From Mesostigma viride (taxonomy: Eukaryota > Streptophyta > Mesostigmatophyceae > Mesostigmatales > Mesostigmataceae): DNA of 64,000 bases. Positions 56,201-64,000 of the stretch are shown one piece after another (position 1 is the stretch's first letter; the number at the start of each line of letters is the position of its first letter). Below the pieces are notes generated by a model, which was not told the origin of the DNA, made no database searches, and saw nothing but the letters and a program-made list of their open reading frames with translations. The stretch spans positions 255,391 through 319,390 of the forward strand of contig RPFO01001021.1 of the NCBI GenBank assembly GCA_009746045.1. Reading direction: 5' to 3'. Made by a program: the position numbers and the translations under genes.

Positions 56201-56611
56201 GCCCTCCATTGCCTTCGTAACAAGTCCACACAAGGCCCACCTAAGCCCACGATCCTTCTCAGATGTTCCCAAGTCGCCAAAAGCCTTCTTGATGTTATCC
56301 CGAAGAGATTCCGCCCAATTTTCAGGAAGCCCGCCGTCACAGTTCTTCCTCTTCTTAATGCCGTTGCTCTCCGCCACCATGGCATTTAGTCTTGAAGCTG
56401 CGCAAGACAGAACCTCCGCGCTCATCTCTGGCGTCCTGTGGTTGTTTGCTTTCACGCGTTCCGCCATGATAGGAAAGATGTCATTGGCAATTTTGTACCC
56501 CTTGTTCTCGATGTACTTGTCGCTCCAGAGACCGCGAAGTGCAGGCTCCCGGTCGTCATTGGACAAGGGACGCGAACCGTCGGAAACGGCCCCCCGCCCC
56601 GATCGCGCCAT
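53262..56611 (-). CDS. DDE-transposase-like protein, 3 exons, one indel
   Basis: Exons: 56611-55114, 54960-54157, 53993-53262, with phase-0 GT-AG introns. The N-terminal part is basic and helical. A Cys/His cluster follows ('HARCECGPECHACDHG'). The centre has conserved acidic blocks of an RNase-H-like transposase core: 'HTDYAENY' (D about 586), 'WSDNC' (D about 672) and 'FGEQHGKGEVDGAGG' (E about 707). The C-terminal exon has another Cys cluster ('CYCGGAC', 'WWDC') and a 'YWLAEVL' segment. The family assignment is by motif pattern only. The frame changes once at a 12-G run (55815-55826); removing one base gives 1010 residues. That points to a sequencing or assembly error or to recent decay. 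The start could lie further 5', as an open frame reaches 56746. It is probably a mobile-element gene; no terminal inverted repeats were found. Confidence 0.6.
54980..55125 (-). repeat. 81-bp duplication of an exon end and donor in the transposase-like gene
   Basis: Two copies, differing at a few bases, hold the exon end 'VLGPE', the donor gtaattttta and the following intron sequence (gtggagtggttgcgcccc). The model uses the upstream donor (exon ends 55114). The unit length is divisible by three, so reading through stays open. Confidence 0.85.
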
Positions 56612-56754
56612 CAGACTTTGGTCAGACGGCAGCTGATTTTTTTCGCCTCTTAATCCCGCGGCACCGAAAGCCCTGAGGATGAGTAATGATAAATAATCAC
56701 CATTAAAGACACGACGAAAACGATGGGCATCAAACAAGAACGACAAGCGTCATT

Positions 56755-57310
56755 AATAACGCCGGCCGGCGCAACTGGATACATGTAAACCATACAAAAG
56801 TGATTTTATGAAACACATACAGTTTGTCATTAATAACGACGGCCGGCGTAACTCGGGCGCAATTAAAAACCATTAAGAAGCAACTCAGGATATGCAGGCA
56901 GAAATCCTTCAGGTGTAAAAAAGATGTACAAACACACTTTTGGTAATGGGGCCTGATTGCGCAACTGCAAGATACCATTGGAAACGCCGGCCGGCGCAAC
57001 TGGATGCATGTACATAAACCATACAAAAGTGATTTGCACAAAACCCCTACAATTTGTCATGAGTAACGACGGCCGGCGTAACTCGGTTGCATTTGAAAAC
57101 CACAAAGAAGCAACTCAGGTAGTGAAGGCGGAAATCCCAGAGGTGATAAAATGTTTACCAACACAAAATGTTGATAAGCGTGCAAGCTTTTGCAAGTGCG
57201 CGCAAGATACCATTGGAAACGCCGGCCGGCGCAACTGGAACACCAAAACAAAAAACTTGATTTGCACGAAACCCATTCAGTTCGTCATGGATAACGACGG
57301 CCGGCGCAAC
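56755..57310. repeat. ~230-bp tandem repeat array with GGCCGGCG boxes
   Basis: Two kinds of box alternate: gccggccggcgcaactgg at 56761, 56986 and 57221, and acgacggccggcgtaact at about 56836 and 57066 with a variant at 57294. This gives about 2.5 units of 225-235 bp. The second box also occurs in intron 2 of the transposase-like gene at 54107. The array lies just upstream of that gene and may be a terminal or subterminal repeat of its element. Confidence 0.75.
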
Positions 57311-57599
57311 TTCATGGCACTCACCACTTTCACCAAATGCCATGTCGCCATTATATTGAGGAAAGCGAAGTATGCCCACTTGAAGCTGTGGTCTGCAGAA
57401 CATTGACACAAAATATGCATGGTATTTCAAGCAATGAATGCTATGTGTCAGGCATCAATGTCTTTATTGTATCCAAATGTGGTTAGGACGGAGGTTTACA
57501 TTGGTTGCTATTTTAAGACAATGGCGTATAACCAAACATTGCACACACTCAAGAGTGTACTTATGCTGAACTGGAAAGGAACATTAAACCCCAATAAGG

Positions 57600-57780
57600 T
57601 AGATATTTTTCTTTTACATTTTAATTTTTTATATACTACTTTATATAATATTATATTATATTATATTATATTATGCTATATTATGTTATATGAAATAACA
57701 TTAAAATTAACATAAAATTAAAATTATATATTAATTATAGTATATTATATAATTTATATTATATATTATATTCACGATGC
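57600..57780. repeat. AT-rich tatat/ttata repeat tract
   Basis: The tract is nearly pure A/T with ttata pentamers (57640-57700) and looser AT repeats after them. It is noncoding. Confidence 0.9.
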
Positions 57781-59656
57781 TCTGTGTATTAATGACATAT
57801 CAGACACACCTACATCACATCGCCTTGATGTTTCCGTTGTATGGGTCCGGTCGGGCGTTGGTAGCTGGTCGACAACAATTCTACATTTCCTAAAAAAAAA
57901 TGCGACCGTGCCTACATTCGAAGGCGCGCTGTGGCTGACCTGAACTATCGGTGAACACCTCGGCGTCACTTGACCGGCCTAGGTTGACATTTCGGCAGAG
58001 TAACGCTGCTTAAAGGATCCTTGCGTAGTTCGCGCGATTTGGCTCTTTATATATGTTTTTGGAGACGACGAGCAAGCATCCGATTGGTCAGCCAATTCCT
58101 GTCCAGTCCTCGGACAGTGTCCAATCCGGTGCTTGGGATCCAGAAAACGTGCTCGAGCCTGGCCACTCTGTCGCGGGCGCCGCGCTAGTGGCGTCGCGCC
58201 CAAACCTGACCAGGCCATAGGAAAGGGCGGGGGCGAATGCAAGAATTATTGTTATATCCTGACCTGTCCTGGGGAAGGTCCGGGGCGAATGCAAGAATTA
58301 ATATACCTGCGTATGCAACCAACACGGCCGATCCACATACATAATCCGACTGAGCTGGACGGTACGGACCAAATTTCGGTGCAAATTGAGGCCCAAAAGC
58401 TATGTCGGCATGGTGCGCGCACCCCTTGCGGTAGGGGCCATGGCGACTGCCTTTAGACGAAACGTGACAAATCTGGCACGCGGAAAGCAGAAATGCTCGA
58501 TTGTTGGAGAAAATTAGTTACTGATTCTAATTTATGGCGGGATGGTTGCGATCTATAATGTCGCGGGCTTTTTTTCTTTGCCATCGGCAGGGGGGGTCCG
58601 GCCTGAATTTCTGTCGGGATGAATAAAGTATATTGGATGCCTGCCGGGTTGATTGTCGATTGTTGCCAGTTTTGATGGTCGTAAGGAAAGCTAGTTTAAT
58701 GATGTTTCTAAAGCCGTAAAAATTCCCGCTGCTATCTTTACCTTTCCCGTCATTTTGCGGTAAGATAACATTAGCCCTGCGCGATGCGTACTGCCCAACC
58801 ACTCCATGAAAGGGTGGACTTTCTTGTGCGCCTGGGCACGAATAAATGCCCGTTATGGTACGTTCTTGTGTTAAACGTCTTAAGCTTGCGTTTTCCTGCT
58901 TTCTTACCTCGTTGAGCGTAAGCTTTTTGCCTTCTTTCCGGCCAGATGCAGCCAGAAAGTTGCGGGTCCTGGCGCTGCATCGCTGGATTCCTGGGTGTCT
59001 TTTAGCTAGTTAATCGTCTGTGACGTGGCTGGCTTTCTGCAGCGCGTGGCCCGCAACCTGTCGGGAAGGTGTAATGCTTTTATTTCCATGCTTCTCTGAA
59101 ATTTCTTTTGCTTTATAGACAGTTGTGTTCGAGGAAATTCACGCGGTCTTCCTAAGCAGCGGCATCATTTTCCCCAGACACTGACGAGCTGGCACCTGTC
59201 TCCTAAAGAGAGCGGCTCGTGCTTGTTAGAAAGGAGGCAGTGTGCATTTTGCGGGACACAATGCTTGAGTGGTTTTACCGGATTAGGATACATTTTTTTG
59301 TTTAGGATACATTTGATGCACTGTGCAGTTTTCAGATGTGTTTGAGGGGGTTGATTGCGCCTAACATGCATTTTATTGAAGCAATGAGTTTCCCAAGATA
59401 TACATGATATAAACTAAGACAATTGACCCATTAAGGCAATGAGACAACATCAATAAGACAACATATGCCAATTGAATAAGACAACTCAACCTTACAGGAC
59501 GTTGGGCCATCATACGTCCGGAATAATTGTCTCACTTATTACATAACCAAACTTTTTGAGGGATCGCCATGGTTGCATGGTTTCCACACATGCGCCCTGC
59601 ACTCATGTGCATCAAAGGTGTTGCGTCTAGTGCCAACTCAGTGTCAAAGAACTGAT
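57781..59656. other. intergenic, no recognisable gene
   Basis: Open frames here are short and lack domains. There is no clear repeat structure apart from short AT-rich patches. Confidence 0.45.
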
Positions 59657-59874
59657 TCAATCATATTTCCCGTGTGGCCATGAAGGCCCACATGAGTTAA
59701 ACATGGCCGAGAGTGATTGCATCATCCTTCTTGGCGACATCGGTCTTGACGACGTCGATGGGGAAGACGGCAGCACCTGCATGTGAACAAAAGAATCCAT
59801 GAATTGTGGCATCCAAAGGCAACAACATATTAGCATCCCATTGAACACGCAGCCACGCTGACCCGGCCATCCAG

Positions 59875-60180
59875 CCGCCCACGCAGCCACAAAGCCAGCC
59901 AGCCACGCAGTGACGCACCCACCCAGCCACACATCCACGCATCCACGCACCCGGCACCCCCCCCAGCCAGCCAGCCACGCAGCCACGCAGCCACGCAGCC
60001 ACGCAGCAGCGCAGCCACGCAGCCACGCACCCTCCTTTCCAGCCAAGCAGCCACGCAGTCACACAGTCAACCCCCCCATCCCCCCCACCCCCCCACCCCC
60101 CCCACCCCACCCCCCCCCCCCCACCCCCCCCACCCACCCCACCCACCCACCCCACCCACCACCCCACCCACTCAACACTA
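59875..60180. repeat. (AGCCACGC)n and poly-C/A tract
   Basis: 8-mer repeats of agccacgc with variants (59875-60060) pass into a cacccccc-rich tract (60065-60180). Together they give long Trp/Gly/Val- or His/Pro-rich frames that are artefacts of composition. Confidence 0.88.
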
Positions 60181-60875
60181 CACGAATGACTCACAAAGAA
60201 CTGCTGCACCACCGATGATCCCTGCGGGAACTGCTCTGCTGCCGACGGTCCCTGCGAAAACTGCTGCAGTGCCGACCATGCCTGTGGAATCTGCCACATT
60301 GCCGACGCTGCCTGCGGGAACTGAAGCGCTGCTGGTGACGCCAGCTGTAACTGAAGTGCTCCCGACGATGCCTGCGGGAACTGCTGTGTTGCCGGTGACG
60401 CCAGCTGTAGATGAAGCACTGCCGACGATGCCTGCGGGAACTGCTGCTGCTGCTGCGGGAACTGCTGCTGCTGCTGCTGCGGGAACTGCTGCTGCTGCTG
60501 CGGGAACTGCTGCTGCTGCTGCGGGAACTGCTGCTGCTGCTGCGGGAACTGCTGCTGCTGCTGCGGGAACTGCTGCTGCTGCTGCGGGAACTGCTGCTGC
60601 TGCGGGAACTGCTGCTGCTGCTGCGGGAACTGCTGCTGCTGCTGCGGGAACTGCTGCTGCTGCTGCGGGAACTGCTGCTGCTGCTGCGGGAACTGCTGCT
60701 GCTGCTGCGGGAACTGCTGCTGCTGCTGCGGGAACTGCTGCTGCTGCTGCGGGAACTGCTGCTGCTGCTGCGGGAACTGCTGCTGCTGCTGCGGGAACTG
60801 CTGCTGCTGCTGCGGGAACTGCTGCTGCTGCTGCGGGAACTGCTGCTGCTGCTGCGGGAACTGCTGCTGCTGCTG

Positions 60876-60957
<82 letters not shown>

Positions 60958-61155
60958 GCTGCTGCTGCTGCTGCTGCTGTGCTGCTGCTGCTGCTGTTGC
61001 TGCTGCAGTTGCTGCTGCTGCTGCTGCAGTTGCTGCTCCAGCTGGACCACTTGTTTCTGCACCTCTTGACGCAGCTGCAAACCAAGCTCTTCAACCTTCT
61101 TGCTTTGGTTCTCCATAGCTCGTTGCATCTCTCTCATCGTCTGTTCCACGCCCAC
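60178..61155 (-). CDS. possible coiled-coil/polyglutamine C-terminal extension
   Basis: A frame beginning near 61155 reads 'VGVEQTMREMQRAMENQSKK' and a Gln-rich coiled coil before entering the CAG array. The first 45 residues look like genuine protein. The array changes frame repeatedly, so which repetitive peptide follows cannot be told. It overlaps the end of the Cys/His protein by about 20 bases in another frame and may be its continuation after an indel. Confidence 0.3.
60430..61050 (-). repeat. CAG-based array: (18-bp QQQQFP unit)n followed by pure (CAG)n
   Basis: On the minus strand the left part is about 25 copies of an 18 bp unit, cagcagcagcagttcccg, with a few 15 or 21 bp variants. 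The right part is nearly pure cag with several phase slips. All frames are open: Gln-Phe-Pro in one, Ala-Val-Pro in the second, and Ser-, Cys- or Leu-rich in others. It may encode a polyglutamine extension of the neighbouring protein. Confidence 0.9.
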
Positions 61156-62387
61156 CAGTACGGGGTCGGCGGCGGCAGCGGCTGGGTACGCTCTGGCTGG
61201 GTGCGCTCTGGCTGCCGGCGTTTCTCTGCCGGCTGGGAGGACTTGGCTTTGCTGTTCCGCTTGGGTCGCTGTTGTGCGTTGGTGACGTCCACCAAAGGCG
61301 TGGCTGCCTCTGGGGGCTTCACTGTGGGCGGGGGGGCACGCACTCGCATCCCCCGGCTAGGCGCCGGAGACCACGCCACTGCAGCAGGACCTGAATACAA
61401 GGCAAGGGCGGGGTCCCTAGGAAATCCTGTTGTCAAGATGCATGGGACCTCAGCGAGGAAGTCCCATGTCATCTGGGACACCAGCTCACCTTGGTGCGAC
61501 TGGGCCCAGGCGAGAGTGCGCTCAATACGCTCGTTTCGCGCACTCTCCGGAAATGTGTCAACTACCTTGAATCCGGGGATGTGCCCAGTGGCAGGGTCAC
61601 GATCGACGACCATGCACACCACATCTGTCATCTTGATGGTAGAGGATCTCCCCCGTGCCGCATTTGTGTATGCCGATTTTAATGTTTTCTTTGTTGTGTA
61701 GGTCGTTTGGGCGACCAGCACCGCTTGCAGCTGTTTGTCGATGATGAGGCCCCCCACCACCAGCCCGAGGGTATCCCAGCCAGAAATTTCCACGACAGAC
61801 AGTGCCATCGGTCCACTGCGGCTAAAAGACCTTGCAGTAGGGACCGGCGTGCCATCGTCCCGCTTTTCAGGAACGCCGGCCTCAGGTAGAGGGGAAGAGA
61901 ACAGAGCCTCCTTAGTGGCGTCCAGCCCCGAACCCGGGTTTGAATGACCATGCTCGTCGGCAGGACGCTGAGGAGACATCGCGGAATCTTTCTCGTTTGT
62001 CGCATTTGCAGCCCCATCATGATGGAAGTCATCCTCTGCCATTGCAGCTTCATCATCACAACCGACATCATCATCGAAATTCAGGTCATCCTCGGTGACG
62101 GGCGTGCGAAACGAATTATCCGGGCACTCTGGGCTGATAGTGGAAGGCTCCGTGGGCTTAATGTTGCTAGTGTGCCCTGGCTGCTCGAGCGTGGCGCACG
62201 GCTGGCATCGTGGAGGGCCGCCGCAGTCAGAGCATTGCCATTCCGTGCCGTCACCGTCGTCTGCGTGCCTGAAAATATGCGTACAGATGCCGTGCAGGAC
62301 CTTGCCACATCGGCCGGCGCATTGGTGGTTTGCACCGGCCAAAAAATCTACTTTCATGGCACCTGAGGTTTCTTTCCTAGCACCCAT
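61134..62387 (-). CDS. hypothetical protein with a PHD-like Cys/His cluster
   Basis: This open frame of 417 residues opens with a metal-binding-type cluster: C23, C27, C35, H37, then C52, C55, C61 and C64, around 'AGRCGKVLHGICTHIFR' and 'WQCSDCGGPPRC'. This resembles a PHD or related zinc finger. A long acidic, disordered part follows, then a more ordered block at about 195-330 ('ISGWDTLGLVVGGLIIDKQL', 'MTDVVCMVVDRDPATG'). The tail is basic and Pro-rich, ending in 'RTQPLPPPTPYWW'. The family is not recognised. Just at the stop, another frame continues as a coiled coil ('ENQSKKVEELGLQLRQEVQ') into a polyglutamine array, so a single-base shift may have cut a longer protein. Confidence 0.5.
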   Translation of the reverse strand: MGARKETSGAMKVDFLAGANHQCAGRCGKVLHGICTHIFRHADDGDGTEWQCSDCGGPPRCQPCATLEQPGHTSNIKPTEPSTISPECPDNSFRTPVTEDDLNFDDDVGCDDEAAMAEDDFHHDGAANATNEKDSAMSPQRPADEHGHSNPGSGLDATKEALFSSPLPEAGVPEKRDDGTPVPTARSFSRSGPMALSVVEISGWDTLGLVVGGLIIDKQLQAVLVAQTTYTTKKTLKSAYTNAARGRSSTIKMTDVVCMVVDRDPATGHIPGFKVVDTFPESARNERIERTLAWAQSHQGELVSQMTWDFLAEVPCILTTGFPRDPALALYSGPAAVAWSPAPSRGMRVRAPPPTVKPPEAATPLVDVTNAQQRPKRNSKAKSSQPAEKRRQPERTQPERTQPLPPPTPYWWAWNRR

Positions 62388-62630
62388 TTTCTACAATCGT
62401 CCCCGGCATAACACAAATCACTCAATTCGTCCATGTCATCGATTCGGCTATCAGCATCGGGCATAGTTCCCGTGGCTAGTGCCCATCACCTTCCACCTTG
62501 AGCGAAGTCACGAATTCAAGCGCGAAGTGCATTTGAATCAAGCGGGAACTGGGTGACACTGCTTGAAGACGTGCAGCTCCAAGGCATGCAAATGATGCAA
62601 TGTATCAAAGATACGATACGCAAAGTTCAG
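62388..62630. other. upstream region of the Cys/His protein
   Basis: About 240 bp lies between the start codon and the satellite. It may hold the promoter or upstream exons; nothing specific is seen. Confidence 0.4.
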
Positions 62631-63640
62631 GTGTTCAGGTGAAGCCGTGAAGACGTGAAGCCGTGAAGCCGTGAAGACGTGGTGAAGACAGGTGAAGACG
62701 TGGTGAAGACGTGAAGACGTGAAGACGTGAAGACGTGAAGACGTGAAGACACGATACGGCAAGTTCAGGTGAAGTTCAGGTGTTCAGGTGAAGCCGTGAA
62801 GACGTGAAGACGTGAAGCCGTGAAGCCGTGGTGAAGACAGGTGAAGACGCGGTGAAGACGTGAAGACGTGAAGACGTGAAGACGTGAAGACGTGAAGACA
62901 CGATACGGCAAGTTCAGGTGAAGTTCAGGTGTTCAGGTGAAGCCGTGAAGACGTGAAGCCGTGAAGCCGTGAAGACGTGGTGAAGACAGGTGAAGACGCG
63001 GTGAAGACGTGAAGACGTGAAGACGTGAAGACGTGAAGACGTGAAGACACGATACGGCAAGTTCAGGTGAAGTTCAGGTGTTCAGGTGAAGCCGTGAAGA
63101 CGTGAAGCCGTGAAGCCGTGAAGACGTGGTGAAGACAGGTGAAGACGCGGTGAAGACGTGAAGACGTGAAGACGTGAAGACGTGAAGACGTGAAGACACG
63201 ATACGGCAAGTTCAGGTGAAGTTCAGGTGTTCAGGTGAAGCCGTGAAGACGTGAAGCCGTGAAGCCGTGAAGACGTGGTGAAGACAGGTGAAGACGCGGT
63301 GAAGACGTGAAGACGTGAAGACGTGAAGACGTGAAGACGTGAAGACACGATACGGCAAGTTCAGGTGAAGTTCAGGTGTTCAGGTGAAGCCGTGAAGACG
63401 TGAAGCCGTGAAGCCGTGAAGACGTGGTGAAGACAGGTGAAGACGCGGTGAAGACGTGAAGACGTGAAGACGTGAAGACGTGAAGACGTGAAGACACGAT
63501 ACGGCAAGTTCAGGTGAAGTTCAGGTGTTCAGGTGAAGCCGTGAAGACGTGAAGCCGTGAAGCCGTGAAGACGTGGTGAAGACAGGTGAAGACGCGGTGA
63601 AGACGTGAAGACGTGAAGACGTGAAGACGTGAAGACAAGT
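62630..63640. repeat. higher-order satellite, 149-bp unit made of 9-mers
   Basis: The marker acgatacggcaagttcaggt starts at 62751, 62900, 63049, 63198, 63347 and 63496, an exact 149 bp period. Between markers are 9-mers gtgaagacg and gtgaagccg in a fixed order, with ggtgaagacagg and gcggtgaagacg variants. Units from the second onward are nearly identical, which shows recent homogenisation. The first unit, on the left, differs more. Frames on the minus strand ('RLHVFTSS') are repeat products. Confidence 0.95.
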
Positions 63641-63705
63641 TGCAGCACTCAGCCGCAGCAGTCGCACGCAGGTAGAAACGATAATTTGTTTGAATCTGTC
63701 AAGAC

Positions 63706-63990
63706 CCCATCGAATGTAAAACAGGTTTTTCGTAAAGAAATCCGATGTGTGGGCGGGCTTTACATAGTTGCGATTTCTGGCCTGCGATTTCTGGCCTGCG
63801 CTGGTTGTCTCTTTTATAGTGCTTCTGCCCAAGCACTACCGGCTGTAAAACAGTATACTTCTTGAAGAAATCAGTTGGGGCTTTGTTGGGCGTCACATTT
63901 GACCGGTGGGCGGAGTTTCCTGCTTCTGTGAAGGCGCCATCGAATGTAGATCAGTAGATTTTCTAAAGAAATCTGAGGTGTGGGCGGGGC
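63706..63990. repeat. direct repeat pair near the right edge
   Basis: ccatcgaatgtaaaacaggt plus taaagaaatccgatgtgtgg (63706-63760) recurs in variant form at about 63938-63990 (ccatcgaatgtagatcag, taaagaaatctgaggtgtgg). Between them, at 63771-63811, is a copy of the dispersed repeat seen at 39.9 and 44.3 kb. Together they probably belong to a mobile element that continues outside the window. Confidence 0.65.
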
Positions 63991-64000
63991 CTTTATTGCT

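Noticed and set aside
60215-61118. Plus-strand Ala-Gly-Thr and Leu-rich proteins
   Set aside because: They are antisense readings of the CAG array and have no start context or domain.
20635-61155. Shared tgggcgtggaacag in the nuclease-MYB gene and the CAG-array frame, giving VGVEQ in both
   Set aside because: Only 14 bases match and the flanks are unrelated, so chance is the simplest explanation.

Overview
This is nuclear DNA of a eukaryote, most likely a green-lineage (Viridiplantae) alga. Genes are split by GT-AG introns of about 100-1400 bp, and simple repeats fill introns and intergenic DNA. The golgin CASP and the cytosolic HSP70 both read as plant-type proteins, and one protein ends in a telobox-type MYB domain. 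I cannot name the species. No prokaryotic operon, CRISPR array, rRNA or tRNA gene was recognised.

Layout. 1-2336: no gene, a LINE relic and low-complexity DNA. 2337-13381 (-): CASP, a Golgi tail-anchored golgin in ten exons; its introns hold several minisatellites and a long GGTC tetranucleotide array. 14.0-18.2 kb: nested non-LTR retrotransposon (LINE) remains, two inverted copies of a short retroposon and a MITE-like element. 18933-22436 (-): three exons joining an Mrr-type restriction-endonuclease fold, a charged coiled coil and a C-terminal telobox MYB domain; this is the most unusual gene here. 22748-23404 (-): a possible small membrane protein. 24204-35162 (+): a 13-exon, about 1554-residue coiled-coil protein with an SPR-rich head. 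35.2-41.1 kb: LINE 3' ends with clear target-site duplications, a TIR element and one small two-TM protein. 41112-48550 (-): an eight-exon coiled-coil protein of unknown function. 49651-51812 (+): cytosolic HSP70 with a heat-shock element upstream. 53262-56611 (-): a DDE-transposase-like gene, with an array of about 230 bp units upstream. 59.7-62.4 kb (-): a Cys/His-rich protein next to a large CAG array. 62.6-63.6 kb: a higher-order satellite with an exact 149 bp period.

Exon models were built by hand from splice signals, reading-frame phase and similarity to remembered family patterns. CASP, HSP70, the nuclease-MYB gene, the SPR coiled-coil gene and the 41-48 kb gene all give phase-consistent totals. 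CASP and the transposase-like gene each need one single-base correction in a G homopolymer. No transcript evidence was available.

The genes do not form a pathway. CASP serves Golgi traffic, HSP70 protein folding, and the coiled-coil proteins probably serve the cytoskeleton or centrosome. The rest of the window is mobile-element and tandem-repeat turnover, including several local duplications that copied exon-intron boundaries.
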